Counted from the first letter of the stretch, positions 6,950 through 14,133 are shown. The stretch is DNA of 17,458 nt from JAICTV01 sp035634055 (GCA_035634055.1 DASQDR010000059.1:1-17458); one strand, 5' to 3'. Notes: a model not told the origin generated them from the letters alone. Translations and numbers: made by a program.

Positions 6950-7132
6950 ATGAAGAAGGTTCTTTCCCTCGCCCTTGTCGCCGCGTTCAGCGTCAGCGTC
7001 TACGGCTGCTCCGCCTCCGTCGAGGCCGACGAGCCCAAGAATGGCGACAGCAGCTACAAGAAGACCACCACCGTCGATAGGGACGGCGACCGCACCGTCC
7101 GCACCGAGAAGCGCACCGTCGACCGCGACTAA
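6950..7132 (+). CDS. Small lipoprotein, 60 residues
   Basis: MKKVLSLALVAAFSVSVYGC is a classic lipoprotein signal with the lipidated Cys at residue 20. The 40-residue mature part is highly charged and carries T-V-D-R-D twice (41-45 and at the very end, 56-60) separated by a Thr/Arg/Lys-rich stretch. It has no recognised domain and is probably unstructured. GGAGGA at 6940-6945 is a strong ribosome site 4 bases before the ATG. The gene is followed by an AGTTGCC heptamer array and by a strong terminator, so it forms its own short transcription unit. Its function is unknown. It could be a small envelope protein of the kind often expressed abundantly. Confidence 0.8.
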   Translation: MKKVLSLALVAAFSVSVYGCSASVEADEPKNGDSSYKKTTTVDRDGDRTVRTEKRTVDRD

Positions 7133-7137
7133 GGGCG

Positions 7138-7165
7138 AGTTGGCAGTTGTCAGTTGCCAGTTGCC
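7138..7165 (+). repeat. Heptamer tandem repeat, AGTTGCC family, after the small lipoprotein
   Basis: Four 7-base units: AGTTGGC, AGTTGTC, AGTTGCC, AGTTGCC. The array starts 5 bases after the TAA stop. A two-unit fragment (AGTTGGC, AGTTATT) lies further on at 7316-7329. Confidence 0.82.
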
Positions 7166-7203
7166 ATTGAACGAGTCGCCCACGGCTCGACAAGGAGAAC
7201 GCA

Positions 7204-7241
7204 GCACGGGACGCCCTTCGCGGGCGTCCCGTGCTCATTTT
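7204..7241 (+). terminator. Strong intrinsic terminator
   Basis: GCACGGGACGCCC (7204-7216), loop TTCGC and GGGCGTCCCGTGC (7222-7234) form a perfect 13-bp stem, followed by TCATTTT. It ends the small lipoprotein transcript about 70 bases after its stop codon and is the clearest terminator in the window. Confidence 0.88.
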
Positions 7242-7365
7242 CAGGCTGGTGCCTTGCCAGCGGTGGCGATGCCATCGCGGTGAGGTCAGGGAACGGACCC
7301 CTTTCGTCAGAGCTGAGTTGGCAGTTATTGGGGAGCGTCAGCGCGCGTGTCGTCCCGAAAGGTGC

Positions 7366-7381
7366 CCCCGAGGCATCGGGG
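7366..7381 (-). terminator. Weak hairpin after the oxidoreductase gene
   Basis: CCCCGA (7366-7371) pairs with TCGGGG (7376-7381) around GGCA, 6 bases beyond the minus-strand stop. On the minus strand only a short TTT follows (in CACCTTTCGG), so termination may be weak or Rho-assisted. Confidence 0.35.
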
Positions 7382-7386
7382 CCCGC

Positions 7387-8724
7387 CTAATCCAGCAGCG
7401 TGGCCAACGGCACCGACGGATCCTTCAGCGCTTCCTCGTTCCCCTCCACCCTCACGCGCCGCGCCACCAGTTCTCGCAGCAGTTCGCTCTCGCCCGGGTG
7501 ATTGATCGCCAGCACCTGTGCGATCCGCCCGTCGGCGGCGATGCCGATCTCGATCAGGTCGGCCCGGTCGCCCGCAGCGGTGCCGTTGCCGCCGTTGCCG
7601 GTGGCGCCCGCGCCGCGGATCAGCCGGCGGTCGACCAGGCGCGGCTCGCCCCAGGCGAGCAGGGTCAGGTCGAAGATCTCGCTGTCGAAGTGGTTGACGC
7701 CGTCGTAGCGTGCCTCGCCGCCTGCCATGTGCGTGCCGGCGATGTGGCCGGTCAGCACCGCGTTGGGCCAGTGGTCGAGCACGCGGTGCTTGCCGAACAG
7801 CGAATCGTAAACCGCGCAGCAGTCGCCGGCGGCGTAGATCCCCTCGACGTTGGTGCGGCAGTGCGGGTCGACGAGGATCGCCTTCTCGCTGTTGATCGGC
7901 GTGCTGCGGAGCAGCTCGCGGTTGACGGTTGCCCCGACCGCCGCGACGACGAAGTCGCAGGGGATCGGGGCGCTGCCGTCGCCGAGATCAACGCGCTGCG
8001 CGCGGCCGTCGCCGTCCAGCCGCGCGGGCGGCCGGCCGACATGAACGCTCACGCCGCGGGATTCCAGGTATCGCGCGATGAAGCGTCCGGTGTTCTCGCC
8101 GGCGAACCGCGCCCAGGGGTGCGGCTGCGAGACGACCAGGTCCACCGCCAGCCCGAGCTGCGCGAGCGTGGCCGCCAGCTCGACGCCGAGCAGCCCGCCG
8201 CCGATCACCGCCGCGCGCCCGCGGCCAACGCCCGCCGCAGGGGACGCCGCCCGTTCGTGCCGCAGCCCCTCGCCCAGCGCCTTTTCGATCGCGTGGTGCA
8301 GCCGGTCGGCGTCGTCCACGCTGCGGACGTAGTGGACGTTGGGCCAATCGTGCCCGGGGATCTTCAGGTGGTCCGGCGACATGCCCGTGGCGATCAGCAG
8401 GCGGTCGAAGGCGATCTCCTGGCCGTTCTCCAGCGCCACGCTGCGGCGGTTGGCGTCCAGGTGCGACGCGCGCACGCCGGTGCGGAGCTGAACGCGGTTG
8501 TCGGCGTACCACTCCGGCGGCTGCACGAACAGCTCGGGGCGCCGGCCCGTGCGCTGCTGCCGCAGGTACCCCTTGCTGAGCGGCGGGCGGTGGTAGGGGC
8601 GGATCCGCTCCTGCCCGATGAGCATCAGCTCCCCGCGCGGGTCGAGGGCGCGGATCGCCTGCGCCGCGGTGCTGCTCGCCAGCCCGCCGCCGATCAGAAG
8701 GTACTTGACGTGCGAAACGCTCAT
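7387..8724 (-). CDS. FAD-dependent pyridine nucleotide oxidoreductase (ferredoxin reductase/AIF-like)
   Basis: A 445-residue flavoprotein with the two-dinucleotide-fold plan. The FAD-binding start is KYLLIGGGLASSTAA (G12-G14). RPYHRPPLSKGYL (42-54) is typical of ferredoxin or rubredoxin reductases and AIF-like proteins. The NAD(P)H-binding loop is AVIGGGLLGVELA (172-184), and the second FAD contact is IYAAGDCCAVY (G300, D301). No CxxxxC redox pair is present, so it is not a glutathione- or thioredoxin-reductase-type disulfide enzyme. It should pass electrons from NAD(P)H to a small iron-sulfur or similar acceptor in the cytoplasm. No acceptor gene is adjacent. Residues 371-385 form a Gly/Ala/Asn-rich insertion. 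The ATG at 8724 has GGAGAG 7 bases upstream. It is probably monocistronic. Confidence 0.88.
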   Translation of the reverse strand: MSVSHVKYLLIGGGLASSTAAQAIRALDPRGELMLIGQERIRPYHRPPLSKGYLRQQRTGRRPELFVQPPEWYADNRVQLRTGVRASHLDANRRSVALENGQEIAFDRLLIATGMSPDHLKIPGHDWPNVHYVRSVDDADRLHHAIEKALGEGLRHERAASPAAGVGRGRAAVIGGGLLGVELAATLAQLGLAVDLVVSQPHPWARFAGENTGRFIARYLESRGVSVHVGRPPARLDGDGRAQRVDLGDGSAPIPCDFVVAAVGATVNRELLRSTPINSEKAILVDPHCRTNVEGIYAAGDCCAVYDSLFGKHRVLDHWPNAVLTGHIAGTHMAGGEARYDGVNHFDSEIFDLTLLAWGEPRLVDRRLIRGAGATGNGGNGTAAGDRADLIEIGIAADGRIAQVLAINHPGESELLRELVARRVRVEGNEEALKDPSVPLATLLD

Positions 8725-9118
8725 CCGGGTGCTCTCCGCTTAGCGCGGCGGGTGGACTGGCCCCCATGCGCCGTTCCCGCCGGTCCGCCCCGCCGATCCG
8801 CCAGGCTGCGATCTCAGCCTAACTGTGGCATCGGCAAACGGCAGCGCGGGGGACACAATTCTCGGTGCAATCGACGGACCATTGCCGGCAGGTGCGGGAA
8901 ACCCGGCGGTCTGCTGCGCGCCCGCCGGTCGGAGGGGCCGGCGGTGCCGCGCCGATGGGCAGCGGCGGGATCGGTCGGAAGCGCGCCTTGGGCGCCTCGC
9001 GCAGGCGCTTTCCGCGCCACGGCTTGGGGGCGGCAGCGGGGGCGAAAAACAGAAGGGGCTCGCCGCCGCGGGTGCTTGGGCGAGCCGCCCAAGCCGCGGT
9101 TGGGAAGCTGCGTTGCGT
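8725..9118. other. Gene-free gap between two minus-strand genes
   Basis: This 394-base gap holds the oxidoreductase upstream region and the GT41 gene's downstream region. The open frames here are short or continue from neighbours' shadow frames, with Arg/Pro/Gly-rich composition unlike protein. The only structured part I see is the hairpin cluster at 9044-9099. No clear minus-strand promoter with both boxes is visible upstream of 8724. Confidence 0.6.
9044..9099 (-). terminator. Composite hairpin/terminator after the GT41 gene
   Basis: Two competing folds share this DNA. Fold one is GCTTGGGC (9074-9081) with GCCCAAGC (9087-9094), extended by CCGCG (9066-9070) with CGCGG (9095-9099). Fold two is GGCTCGCC (9057-9064) with GGCGAGCC (9079-9086). 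Read on the minus strand, fold two is followed by CCTTCTGTTTTT, a terminator-like tail. It lies 20-75 bases past the GT41 stop. The two folds are mutually exclusive. Confidence 0.55.
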
Positions 9119-11008
9119 TCAGCGGCCGGCGGAGCACCACTTCTGCCACATGGCGCGGTAGGCCGCTTCCAGTGCCCGCGTCATCGCCGCCCCGTCGCAG
9201 AGCGGCGACCCGGCCATCGTTGCCCGAAGGTTCCGGCGGAGCTCCTGTCGGCGGGCAGCGCCGGCCGCCAGGGCGGTGGCGGTCGCCACGTACTGCTCGG
9301 GCGACGACGCGACCAGGTCGCCCAGTCCCACCGCCGACAGCAGGCTCACGCCCACCCGCGCGATGTGCGACCGCCCGGCGAGCGTCACCACCGGCACGCC
9401 CATCCACATCGCCTCGCAGGTGGTGGTGGTGCCGTTGTAGGGGAACGGATCGAGCGCGACGTCCACCTCGCCGTAGGCCGCCAAGTGCTCGGCGCGGGTC
9501 GCCGTCGGCCCGCGCAGGTCGAGCCGTTCGGCCCCGATCCCTGCGTCGGCGAAGCGCTTTAGCAGCAGTTGGCGGGTGTCGCTTTCGCCGAGGGCGTACG
9601 CCTTGAGCAGCAGCCGCGACCCCGGCGCCGCGCGCAGCACCGCCGCCCACGCCGCGACCGTTTGCGGCGACGTCTTCGCGTGCGCGTTGAACGACCCGAA
9701 GGTGATGCGGCCGTCGCGGCGGTCTGACGGCGGCTCGGCGGCGACGGGCGGCGCGTCGTCCGGCGGGCGGTAGCACCACCCGCACCGCGGCAGGCGGACC
9801 AGGCGCTCGCTGTGCAGCGCGTCCGCCTCCCCCGGCGGGTCGGCCAGCGCGTCGGTCACGCGGTAATCGATCTCCTTCAGGCCGGTGGTGTTGGGGTAGC
9901 CAAGGTAGGTCACCTGGACCGGCGCCGGCCGGCGCGCCATCAGCAGCAGGCGGTGCCCGGCGGTGTGGCCGGCGAGGTCCACGAGGATATCGATCGCGTC
10001 GCGCCGCACCATTTCCGCCGCCGCCGCGTCGGCGACGCCCACGATGTTCCGCCACGCCTGGCCGTACGCCTGCAAGCGCTTGGTCACGGCATCGATTCGC
10101 GGGGCGGCGGAGTAGCAGAAGACCTCGAAGCGCTCGCGGTCGTGGCCGGCCAGAATCGGCTCGACGAACGATGCGACGGCGTGGTCGCGGAAGTCGGGCG
10201 ACACGTACCCGATCCGCAGCCGGCGGTCCGGGCTGGGATCGTTCCCGTGCGGCCGGTGGTGCGCCCGCAGCGGCGCGGCGAACGCGTCGCCCCAGCGAAC
10301 GTGCTCGGCGAAGACCTCCCCCGGCGGGGCCGTAGCGTGCGCGCTCAGGTCGCGCAGCAGGTTGCTGAAGCTCAGCTCGTGGTGCGGCGACGCGGCCAAC
10401 GCCTCGCGGAAGCAGGCGATGGCGTCGTCCAGCCGGCCCTGCTGCTCGTAGGCAATCCCAAGGTTGCTCAGCAGCGCCGCCCGCCCGGGCACCAGCCGCA
10501 ACGCGCGCTGCGAGTAGGCGACGGTGTCCGCGAAGCGCCCGAGCTGGCTGGAGAGGTTGGCCAGGTTCCACAGCGCCTCGGCGTCGTCGGGATCCAGGGC
10601 GACGGCCGCGCGCCAGGCGTCGGCGGCCTCGTCGGCGCGGCCGCTGGCGGCCAGCGCCGCGCCCAGGTTGAGCAGCGCGCCGCCGGCCCGGGGGTCCAGT
10701 CGCAGCGCGGCCCGATAGCCAGCGATGGCCAGGTCGAGCTTGTGCGCCATGCGGTTGGCGTCGGCCAAGTGGACGTGGAATGCCGCCCGGCTGGGGTCGA
10801 GCCTTACCGCGCGCAGGTGACACTCGACCGCCGGCTCGCTTCGCCCCGCGCGCATCGCCAGTAGGCCGAGCAGGTCCCACGCGTCGGGGGAGTCCGGGTG
10901 CTGCTGGATCGCCTGCCGGCAGAGGCGCTCGCTGTCGCCCAGCCGCCCGGCGAGGAAGTGCTCGCCCGCCTCGCGGAGCAGTGGCGGGATGGGCGCGTGC
11001 TCCGGCAT
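9119..11008 (-). CDS. TPR-GT41 glycosyltransferase (SPINDLY/O-GlcNAc transferase-like)
   Basis: A 629-residue soluble protein. Residues 10-210 are about six tetratricopeptide repeats (for example DAWDLLGLLAMRAGRSEPAV and SNLGIAYEQQGRLDDAIACF). Residues 264-625 are a GT41 catalytic region: RLRIGYVSPDFRDHAVASF with conserved His276, VDLAGHTAGHRLLLMARRPA, YLGYPNTTGLKEIDYRVTD, FGSFNAHAKTSP with Lys445 in the position of the nucleotide-contacting Lys of human OGT, and DPFPYNGTTTTCEAMWMGVP. GT41 enzymes transfer GlcNAc or fucose from a nucleotide sugar to Ser/Thr of proteins. Which sugar this one uses is not decidable here, and a link to N- or S-glycosylation cannot be excluded. The ATG at 11008 is preferred over a TTG three codons upstream. 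It is divergent from the ArsR-methyltransferase gene. Confidence 0.9.
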   Translation of the reverse strand: MPEHAPIPPLLREAGEHFLAGRLGDSERLCRQAIQQHPDSPDAWDLLGLLAMRAGRSEPAVECHLRAVRLDPSRAAFHVHLADANRMAHKLDLAIAGYRAALRLDPRAGGALLNLGAALAASGRADEAADAWRAAVALDPDDAEALWNLANLSSQLGRFADTVAYSQRALRLVPGRAALLSNLGIAYEQQGRLDDAIACFREALAASPHHELSFSNLLRDLSAHATAPPGEVFAEHVRWGDAFAAPLRAHHRPHGNDPSPDRRLRIGYVSPDFRDHAVASFVEPILAGHDRERFEVFCYSAAPRIDAVTKRLQAYGQAWRNIVGVADAAAAEMVRRDAIDILVDLAGHTAGHRLLLMARRPAPVQVTYLGYPNTTGLKEIDYRVTDALADPPGEADALHSERLVRLPRCGWCYRPPDDAPPVAAEPPSDRRDGRITFGSFNAHAKTSPQTVAAWAAVLRAAPGSRLLLKAYALGESDTRQLLLKRFADAGIGAERLDLRGPTATRAEHLAAYGEVDVALDPFPYNGTTTTCEAMWMGVPVVTLAGRSHIARVGVSLLSAVGLGDLVASSPEQYVATATALAAGAARRQELRRNLRATMAGSPLCDGAAMTRALEAAYRAMWQKWCSAGR

Positions 11009-11128
11009 CGACCCCAAACGTTACCGCTGCCCCCGCGCCCATCAAGGCGCCGGACCCGGCCCGCCCGTCGCTTCAGCGGCGCGCCGTCGGCGATCCGACG
11101 GTGGCAAGACTCCCGCGCTCCTTTGGCG

Positions 11129-11148
11129 TATGATCTCTCCATCCGGAT
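11129..11148 (+). promoter_or_regulatory. Promoter -10 and palindromic operator candidate of the ArsR-type gene
   Basis: TATGAT (11129-11134) is a good -10 hexamer, and 6 bases on lies the perfect palindrome ATCCGGAT (11141-11148). The palindrome covers the expected start point, 7 bases before the ATG at 11155. ArsR-family repressors usually bind palindromes at their own promoters, so this is a candidate autoregulatory site. No clear -35 box is visible. The leader would be only about 14 bases. Confidence 0.4.
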
Positions 11149-11154
11149 GAACGC

Positions 11155-12111
11155 ATGATCAAGCCGCCCGCCGCTCCCGTCGATCAGTTGCTCGGTTGGA
11201 TGGAGTCCCTCGCCGACCCCACCCGCCTGCGCTTGCTGCGCCTGCTCGAGCGGCACGAGCTCGGGGTGGCGGAGTTGTGCGACGTGCTCCAGCTCCCGCA
11301 GTCGACCGTCAGCCGCCATCTCAAGGTGCTCGGCGACCAGCAGTGGGTGCGCGGGCGACGGCAGGGGACCAACCACCTTTACCGCTGCATCCTCGACGAG
11401 CTCGATGCCGCCGCCCGCAAGCTCTGGCTGCTGGCGCGCGAGCAGACCGACAACTGGCCCGCCATCCGGCAGGACCGCCTGCGGCTCGAGCGGCTGCTCA
11501 GCGAGAAGCAGGGGGACTCCCAGGCGTTCTTTGCCGGCGCGGCGGCGCAGTGGGACAAGCTGCGCGGGGAACTTTACGGCCGGACCTTCTCCGACGCCGC
11601 CGTGATGGCGCTGCTGCCGGCGGACTACGTGGTGGCGGACCTCGGCTGCGGCACCGCGCCGGTCGCGGCCCAAGTCGCGCCCTTCGTTAAGCAGGTGATC
11701 GCCGTTGACAGCTCCGCCGCCATGCTCAAGGCGGCGCGGCGGCGGATCGGGGAGCAGTGCAACGTCGACCTTCGCCGCGGCGACCTCGCTACGGTCCCCA
11801 TCGACGACGCCGCCTGCGACGCCGCCGTGCTGATCCTCGCCCTGACCTACGTGGCCGAGCCGGCGGCGGTGCTGGGGGAGATGGCGCGCATCCTCAGGCC
11901 GGGCGGGCGGGCGGTCATCGCCGATCTGCTCCCGCACGACCGCGAGGACTTCCGCCGCCAGATGGGCCAGACCCGCAGCGGCTTCGACACGACCGAGCTG
12001 GCGCAACTGCTGACCGAGGCCGGCTTCGCCAGCGTCACCACCCGCCCGCTGCCGCCGGAGCCCAGCGCCAAGGGCCCCGCCCTGTTCCTCGCCACCGCCA
12101 CGCGCGGCTGA
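11155..12111 (+). CDS. Fused ArsR-family regulator and SAM-dependent methyltransferase
   Basis: A 318-residue protein. Residues 10-80 are an ArsR-type winged helix: MESLADPTRLRLLRLLERHE, AELCDVLQLPQSTVSRHLKVL with the recognition helix at 48-59, and the wing GRRQGTNHLYRC. Residues 125-318 are a class I methyltransferase: motif I VADLGCGTAP (160-169), the acidic end of strand 2 IAVDSS (185), CDAAVLILALTYV (221-233), and RILRPGGRAVIADLLPHD (245-262). Metal-sensing ArsR proteins usually have a CxC pair in the ELCVCD motif. Here it reads ELCDVL with a single Cys, so metal sensing by that site is unlikely. Such fusions occur in many bacteria, and a role in sensing SAM or SAH has often been suspected; that is an inference here. 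The start codon has only a weak ribosome site. Confidence 0.88.
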   Translation: MIKPPAAPVDQLLGWMESLADPTRLRLLRLLERHELGVAELCDVLQLPQSTVSRHLKVLGDQQWVRGRRQGTNHLYRCILDELDAAARKLWLLAREQTDNWPAIRQDRLRLERLLSEKQGDSQAFFAGAAAQWDKLRGELYGRTFSDAAVMALLPADYVVADLGCGTAPVAAQVAPFVKQVIAVDSSAAMLKAARRRIGEQCNVDLRRGDLATVPIDDAACDAAVLILALTYVAEPAAVLGEMARILRPGGRAVIADLLPHDREDFRRQMGQTRSGFDTTELAQLLTEAGFASVTTRPLPPEPSAKGPALFLATATRG

Positions 12112-12180
12112 ACGCATTCGGCAGGTCGCCCGCCGCAGCTGAACTGTCCCGCGCAGAGGTCCGTTGACGGCGTAACCGTG

Positions 12181-12265
12181 GCGCGGGTTTTCAACCCGGC
12201 TTGCAGCGCACGACTCAGGCCCTCTGCATTTCGCGGCGCAGACACGGGTTGAAACCCGTGACGCG
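12181..12265. repeat. REP-like inverted-repeat element with two small hairpins
   Basis: The left part contains CGGGTTTTCAACCCG (12184-12198, 6-bp stem). The right part contains CACGGGTTGAAACCCGTG (12243-12260, perfect 8-bp stem). The right part is an approximate reverse complement of the left, including the flanking TGC/GCA ends, so the whole 85 bases forms one large inverted repeat around a spacer of about 33 bases. It lies in the 292-base gap between two plus-strand genes. The design matches bacterial REP/BIME elements. A second small hairpin, AATCCG-CGG-CGGATT, is at 12303-12317. Confidence 0.65.
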
Positions 12266-12403
12266 GGCTAAGCCTCCTCCCGAATCACCGGCGGGGGGAT
12301 GAAATCCGCGGCGGATTCCGTAGGGCGAATCCAACGTTGGCGGGGTAAGATGGTCTGAATGGTTCATGAAGTCCGGGACCGCAACGCATAGGGGGTCTGC
12401 GCC

Positions 12404-13801
12404 ATGAAGTCACTGTCCGCCGCCGCCGTTCTCGCCGCCGTCTTGTCCGCCGCCGCTTCCACCGCCGTCGCCGACACGATCTATCTGAAGGATGGGTCGA
12501 AGGTTCAGGGCGACGCCAAGAAGGGGGCCAGCGGGTACGTGGTCAACCAGGGGGCGGGCAAGTACCAGGTGGTGCCGTTCGACCAGGTGAGGTCGATCGA
12601 GCTGGACATGGCCCCGATCGCCGAGCCGGAGCTGGCGCGCGAGAACCTGAACTCCCTCCGCCGGTCGGTGGAGCACCAGGACGACATCAACAGGATCATC
12701 GACCGCTGGCAGCGCTTCGCCGAGGCCAACCAGGGGACGCCGGTCGGCGAGGAGGCCAAGCTCGACCTCGGCATGTGGAAGCAGCGCCGCGACGAGGGGC
12801 TGGTGAAGTACGGCGGTCGCTGGGTGACGTCCGAGGAGCGGGCGCGGATGCAGGAGGAGGCGATCAAGGTCGCCGACAACGCCCGCCGCCTGCTCAAGCA
12901 GGGGCGGCTCAACGACGCCGAGACGGTCGTCAACCAGGCGCTGCAGCAGGACCCGCAGAACGCGTCGGCCCTTTACCTTCGCGGGCTGATCCACCTGCGC
13001 CAGGAGCAGTGGCCGCAGGCGCGCAAGGCGTTCGAGCAGGTCAACCAGCAGGTCCCCAACCACGGGCCGACGCTGAACAACCTGGGGCTGATCCACTGGC
13101 GGCAGAACCAGCAGCAGCAGGCGCTGGGATACTACGACCAGGCGCTGATCTCCGACCCGCGCAACCAGCAGATCCTGAACAACGTGGCCGAGGCGCTGTA
13201 CGCCGTGCCCGACGATCAGCGCAACGCGCAGGTGGCGCAGCGGCTGGCGCGTCGGTTCACCGAGCACGATGTGGACCTCCAGCGCGAGCTCGGCAAACAG
13301 GGCATGCACCGCTGGGGGGCGCAGTGGGTGACCACCGAGCAGCTCGGCGAGCTGAAGACGGCCGAGCGGGCGATGAAGGACAAGCTCGACCAGCTCTCGG
13401 CGGACTTCGATGGCGTGAAGGTTCGCATCGACACGATCGACCGCGAGATCGGCGACAACGAGCGCGCGATGCGCCGCCTGGAAGCCAGCAGCTACGTGCG
13501 CGACTACAACGGCAACATCTACCAGTCGGTCCTGCCGCCGACGTACTACGCGCTCCAGGACGACCAGCGCAAGCTCCAGCGCGACCGGGAGGACCAGTTC
13601 CGCAACCTGGAGAAGCTCCGCCAGCAGGCGCGAGCGGTGCAGGCGGACCTGCCGGTGCCGAAGTACACCGGGATGCAGCGCGCGATCGACGTGGAGGGGA
13701 CGCCGGTGCAGGCGCCGACCGTCCCGGCGCCGGCCACCGCGCCCGGCACGCAGCCGGGCAAGGCGCAGCCGGCGACATCGGTCGGGAACCGCACCGCGTA
13801 A
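12404..13801 (+). CDS. Exported TPR and coiled-coil protein of unknown function
   Basis: A 465-residue protein with a Sec signal peptide (residues 1-23, cleavage after A-V-A before DT). Residues 24-68 form a small beta-type domain (DTIYLKDGSKVQGD, then YQVVPFDQVRSIEL). Residues 153-262 are about three tetratricopeptide repeats (NARRLLKQGRLNDAETVVNQ; ALYLRGLIHLRQEQWPQARK; TLNNLGLIHWRQNQQQQAL). Residues 312-415 are strongly charged and heptad-like, probably a coiled coil. The tail from 430 is Pro/Ala-rich. A W-V-T-x-E motif occurs twice, as YGGRWVTSEE (136-145) and RWGAQWVTTEQ (303-313), bracketing the TPR block. AGGGGG at 12390-12395 lies 8 bases before the ATG, and a -10-like TAAGAT lies at 12346-12351. 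It is probably a periplasmic scaffold protein. I recognise no named family. Confidence 0.85.
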   Translation: MKSLSAAAVLAAVLSAAASTAVADTIYLKDGSKVQGDAKKGASGYVVNQGAGKYQVVPFDQVRSIELDMAPIAEPELARENLNSLRRSVEHQDDINRIIDRWQRFAEANQGTPVGEEAKLDLGMWKQRRDEGLVKYGGRWVTSEERARMQEEAIKVADNARRLLKQGRLNDAETVVNQALQQDPQNASALYLRGLIHLRQEQWPQARKAFEQVNQQVPNHGPTLNNLGLIHWRQNQQQQALGYYDQALISDPRNQQILNNVAEALYAVPDDQRNAQVAQRLARRFTEHDVDLQRELGKQGMHRWGAQWVTTEQLGELKTAERAMKDKLDQLSADFDGVKVRIDTIDREIGDNERAMRRLEASSYVRDYNGNIYQSVLPPTYYALQDDQRKLQRDREDQFRNLEKLRQQARAVQADLPVPKYTGMQRAIDVEGTPVQAPTVPAPATAPGTQPGKAQPATSVGNRTA

Positions 13802-14133
13802 GCGGTAGGTCGAGCGAGCAGGACGACGCGCGGCTGGGCGCGTTTCGATGCGCGCATCCGCGGCGCCGGGGATCACCTAATCGTTTTGCCGATGATTCAC
13901 TTGGCCGGTCGACCGCTGCGCGCCTCGGCGAGACTGGCGGTTCGCCGACTTTGTCGCGCACCTTGCTCGCGCTCTACACTGAATACAGGTGAGAAGGCGG
14001 GCACGGCTTGAGGCCGGGGCCGGGGCGCAGAACGTCACCGTGTCCCGTTGGTCGGGGCAACCAGGTGTGGCAGAATCAGGATCACCGGCGGAGATGAACG
14101 GCGGCGCCCGCCTGCCCGCCCACTGGCGCGCGG
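13802..14133. other. Gene-free gap with a palindrome, a hairpin and an orphan promoter-like pair
   Basis: The 332-base gap holds a perfect 12-base palindrome GATGCGCGCATC (13847-13858). It also has a hairpin CGGCGA/TCGCCG (13926-13931 with 13942-13947) that may help end the upstream transcript. On the plus strand, TTGTCG (13951-13956), an 18-base spacer and TACACT (13975-13980) look like a promoter, but no plus-strand gene follows for over 900 bases. The open frames here have Arg/Pro/Ala-rich shadow composition. I see no RNA gene. Confidence 0.5.

Noticed and set aside
7231..9606. A 791-codon plus-strand open frame
   Set aside because: It spans the antisense of two motif-bearing minus-strand genes and the gap between them, and reads as low-complexity Arg/Pro/Ala sequence.
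12410..13876. A 488-codon minus-strand open frame opposite the TPR protein
   Set aside because: The plus-strand frame has a signal peptide, ribosome site and TPR motifs; the antisense frame has none.
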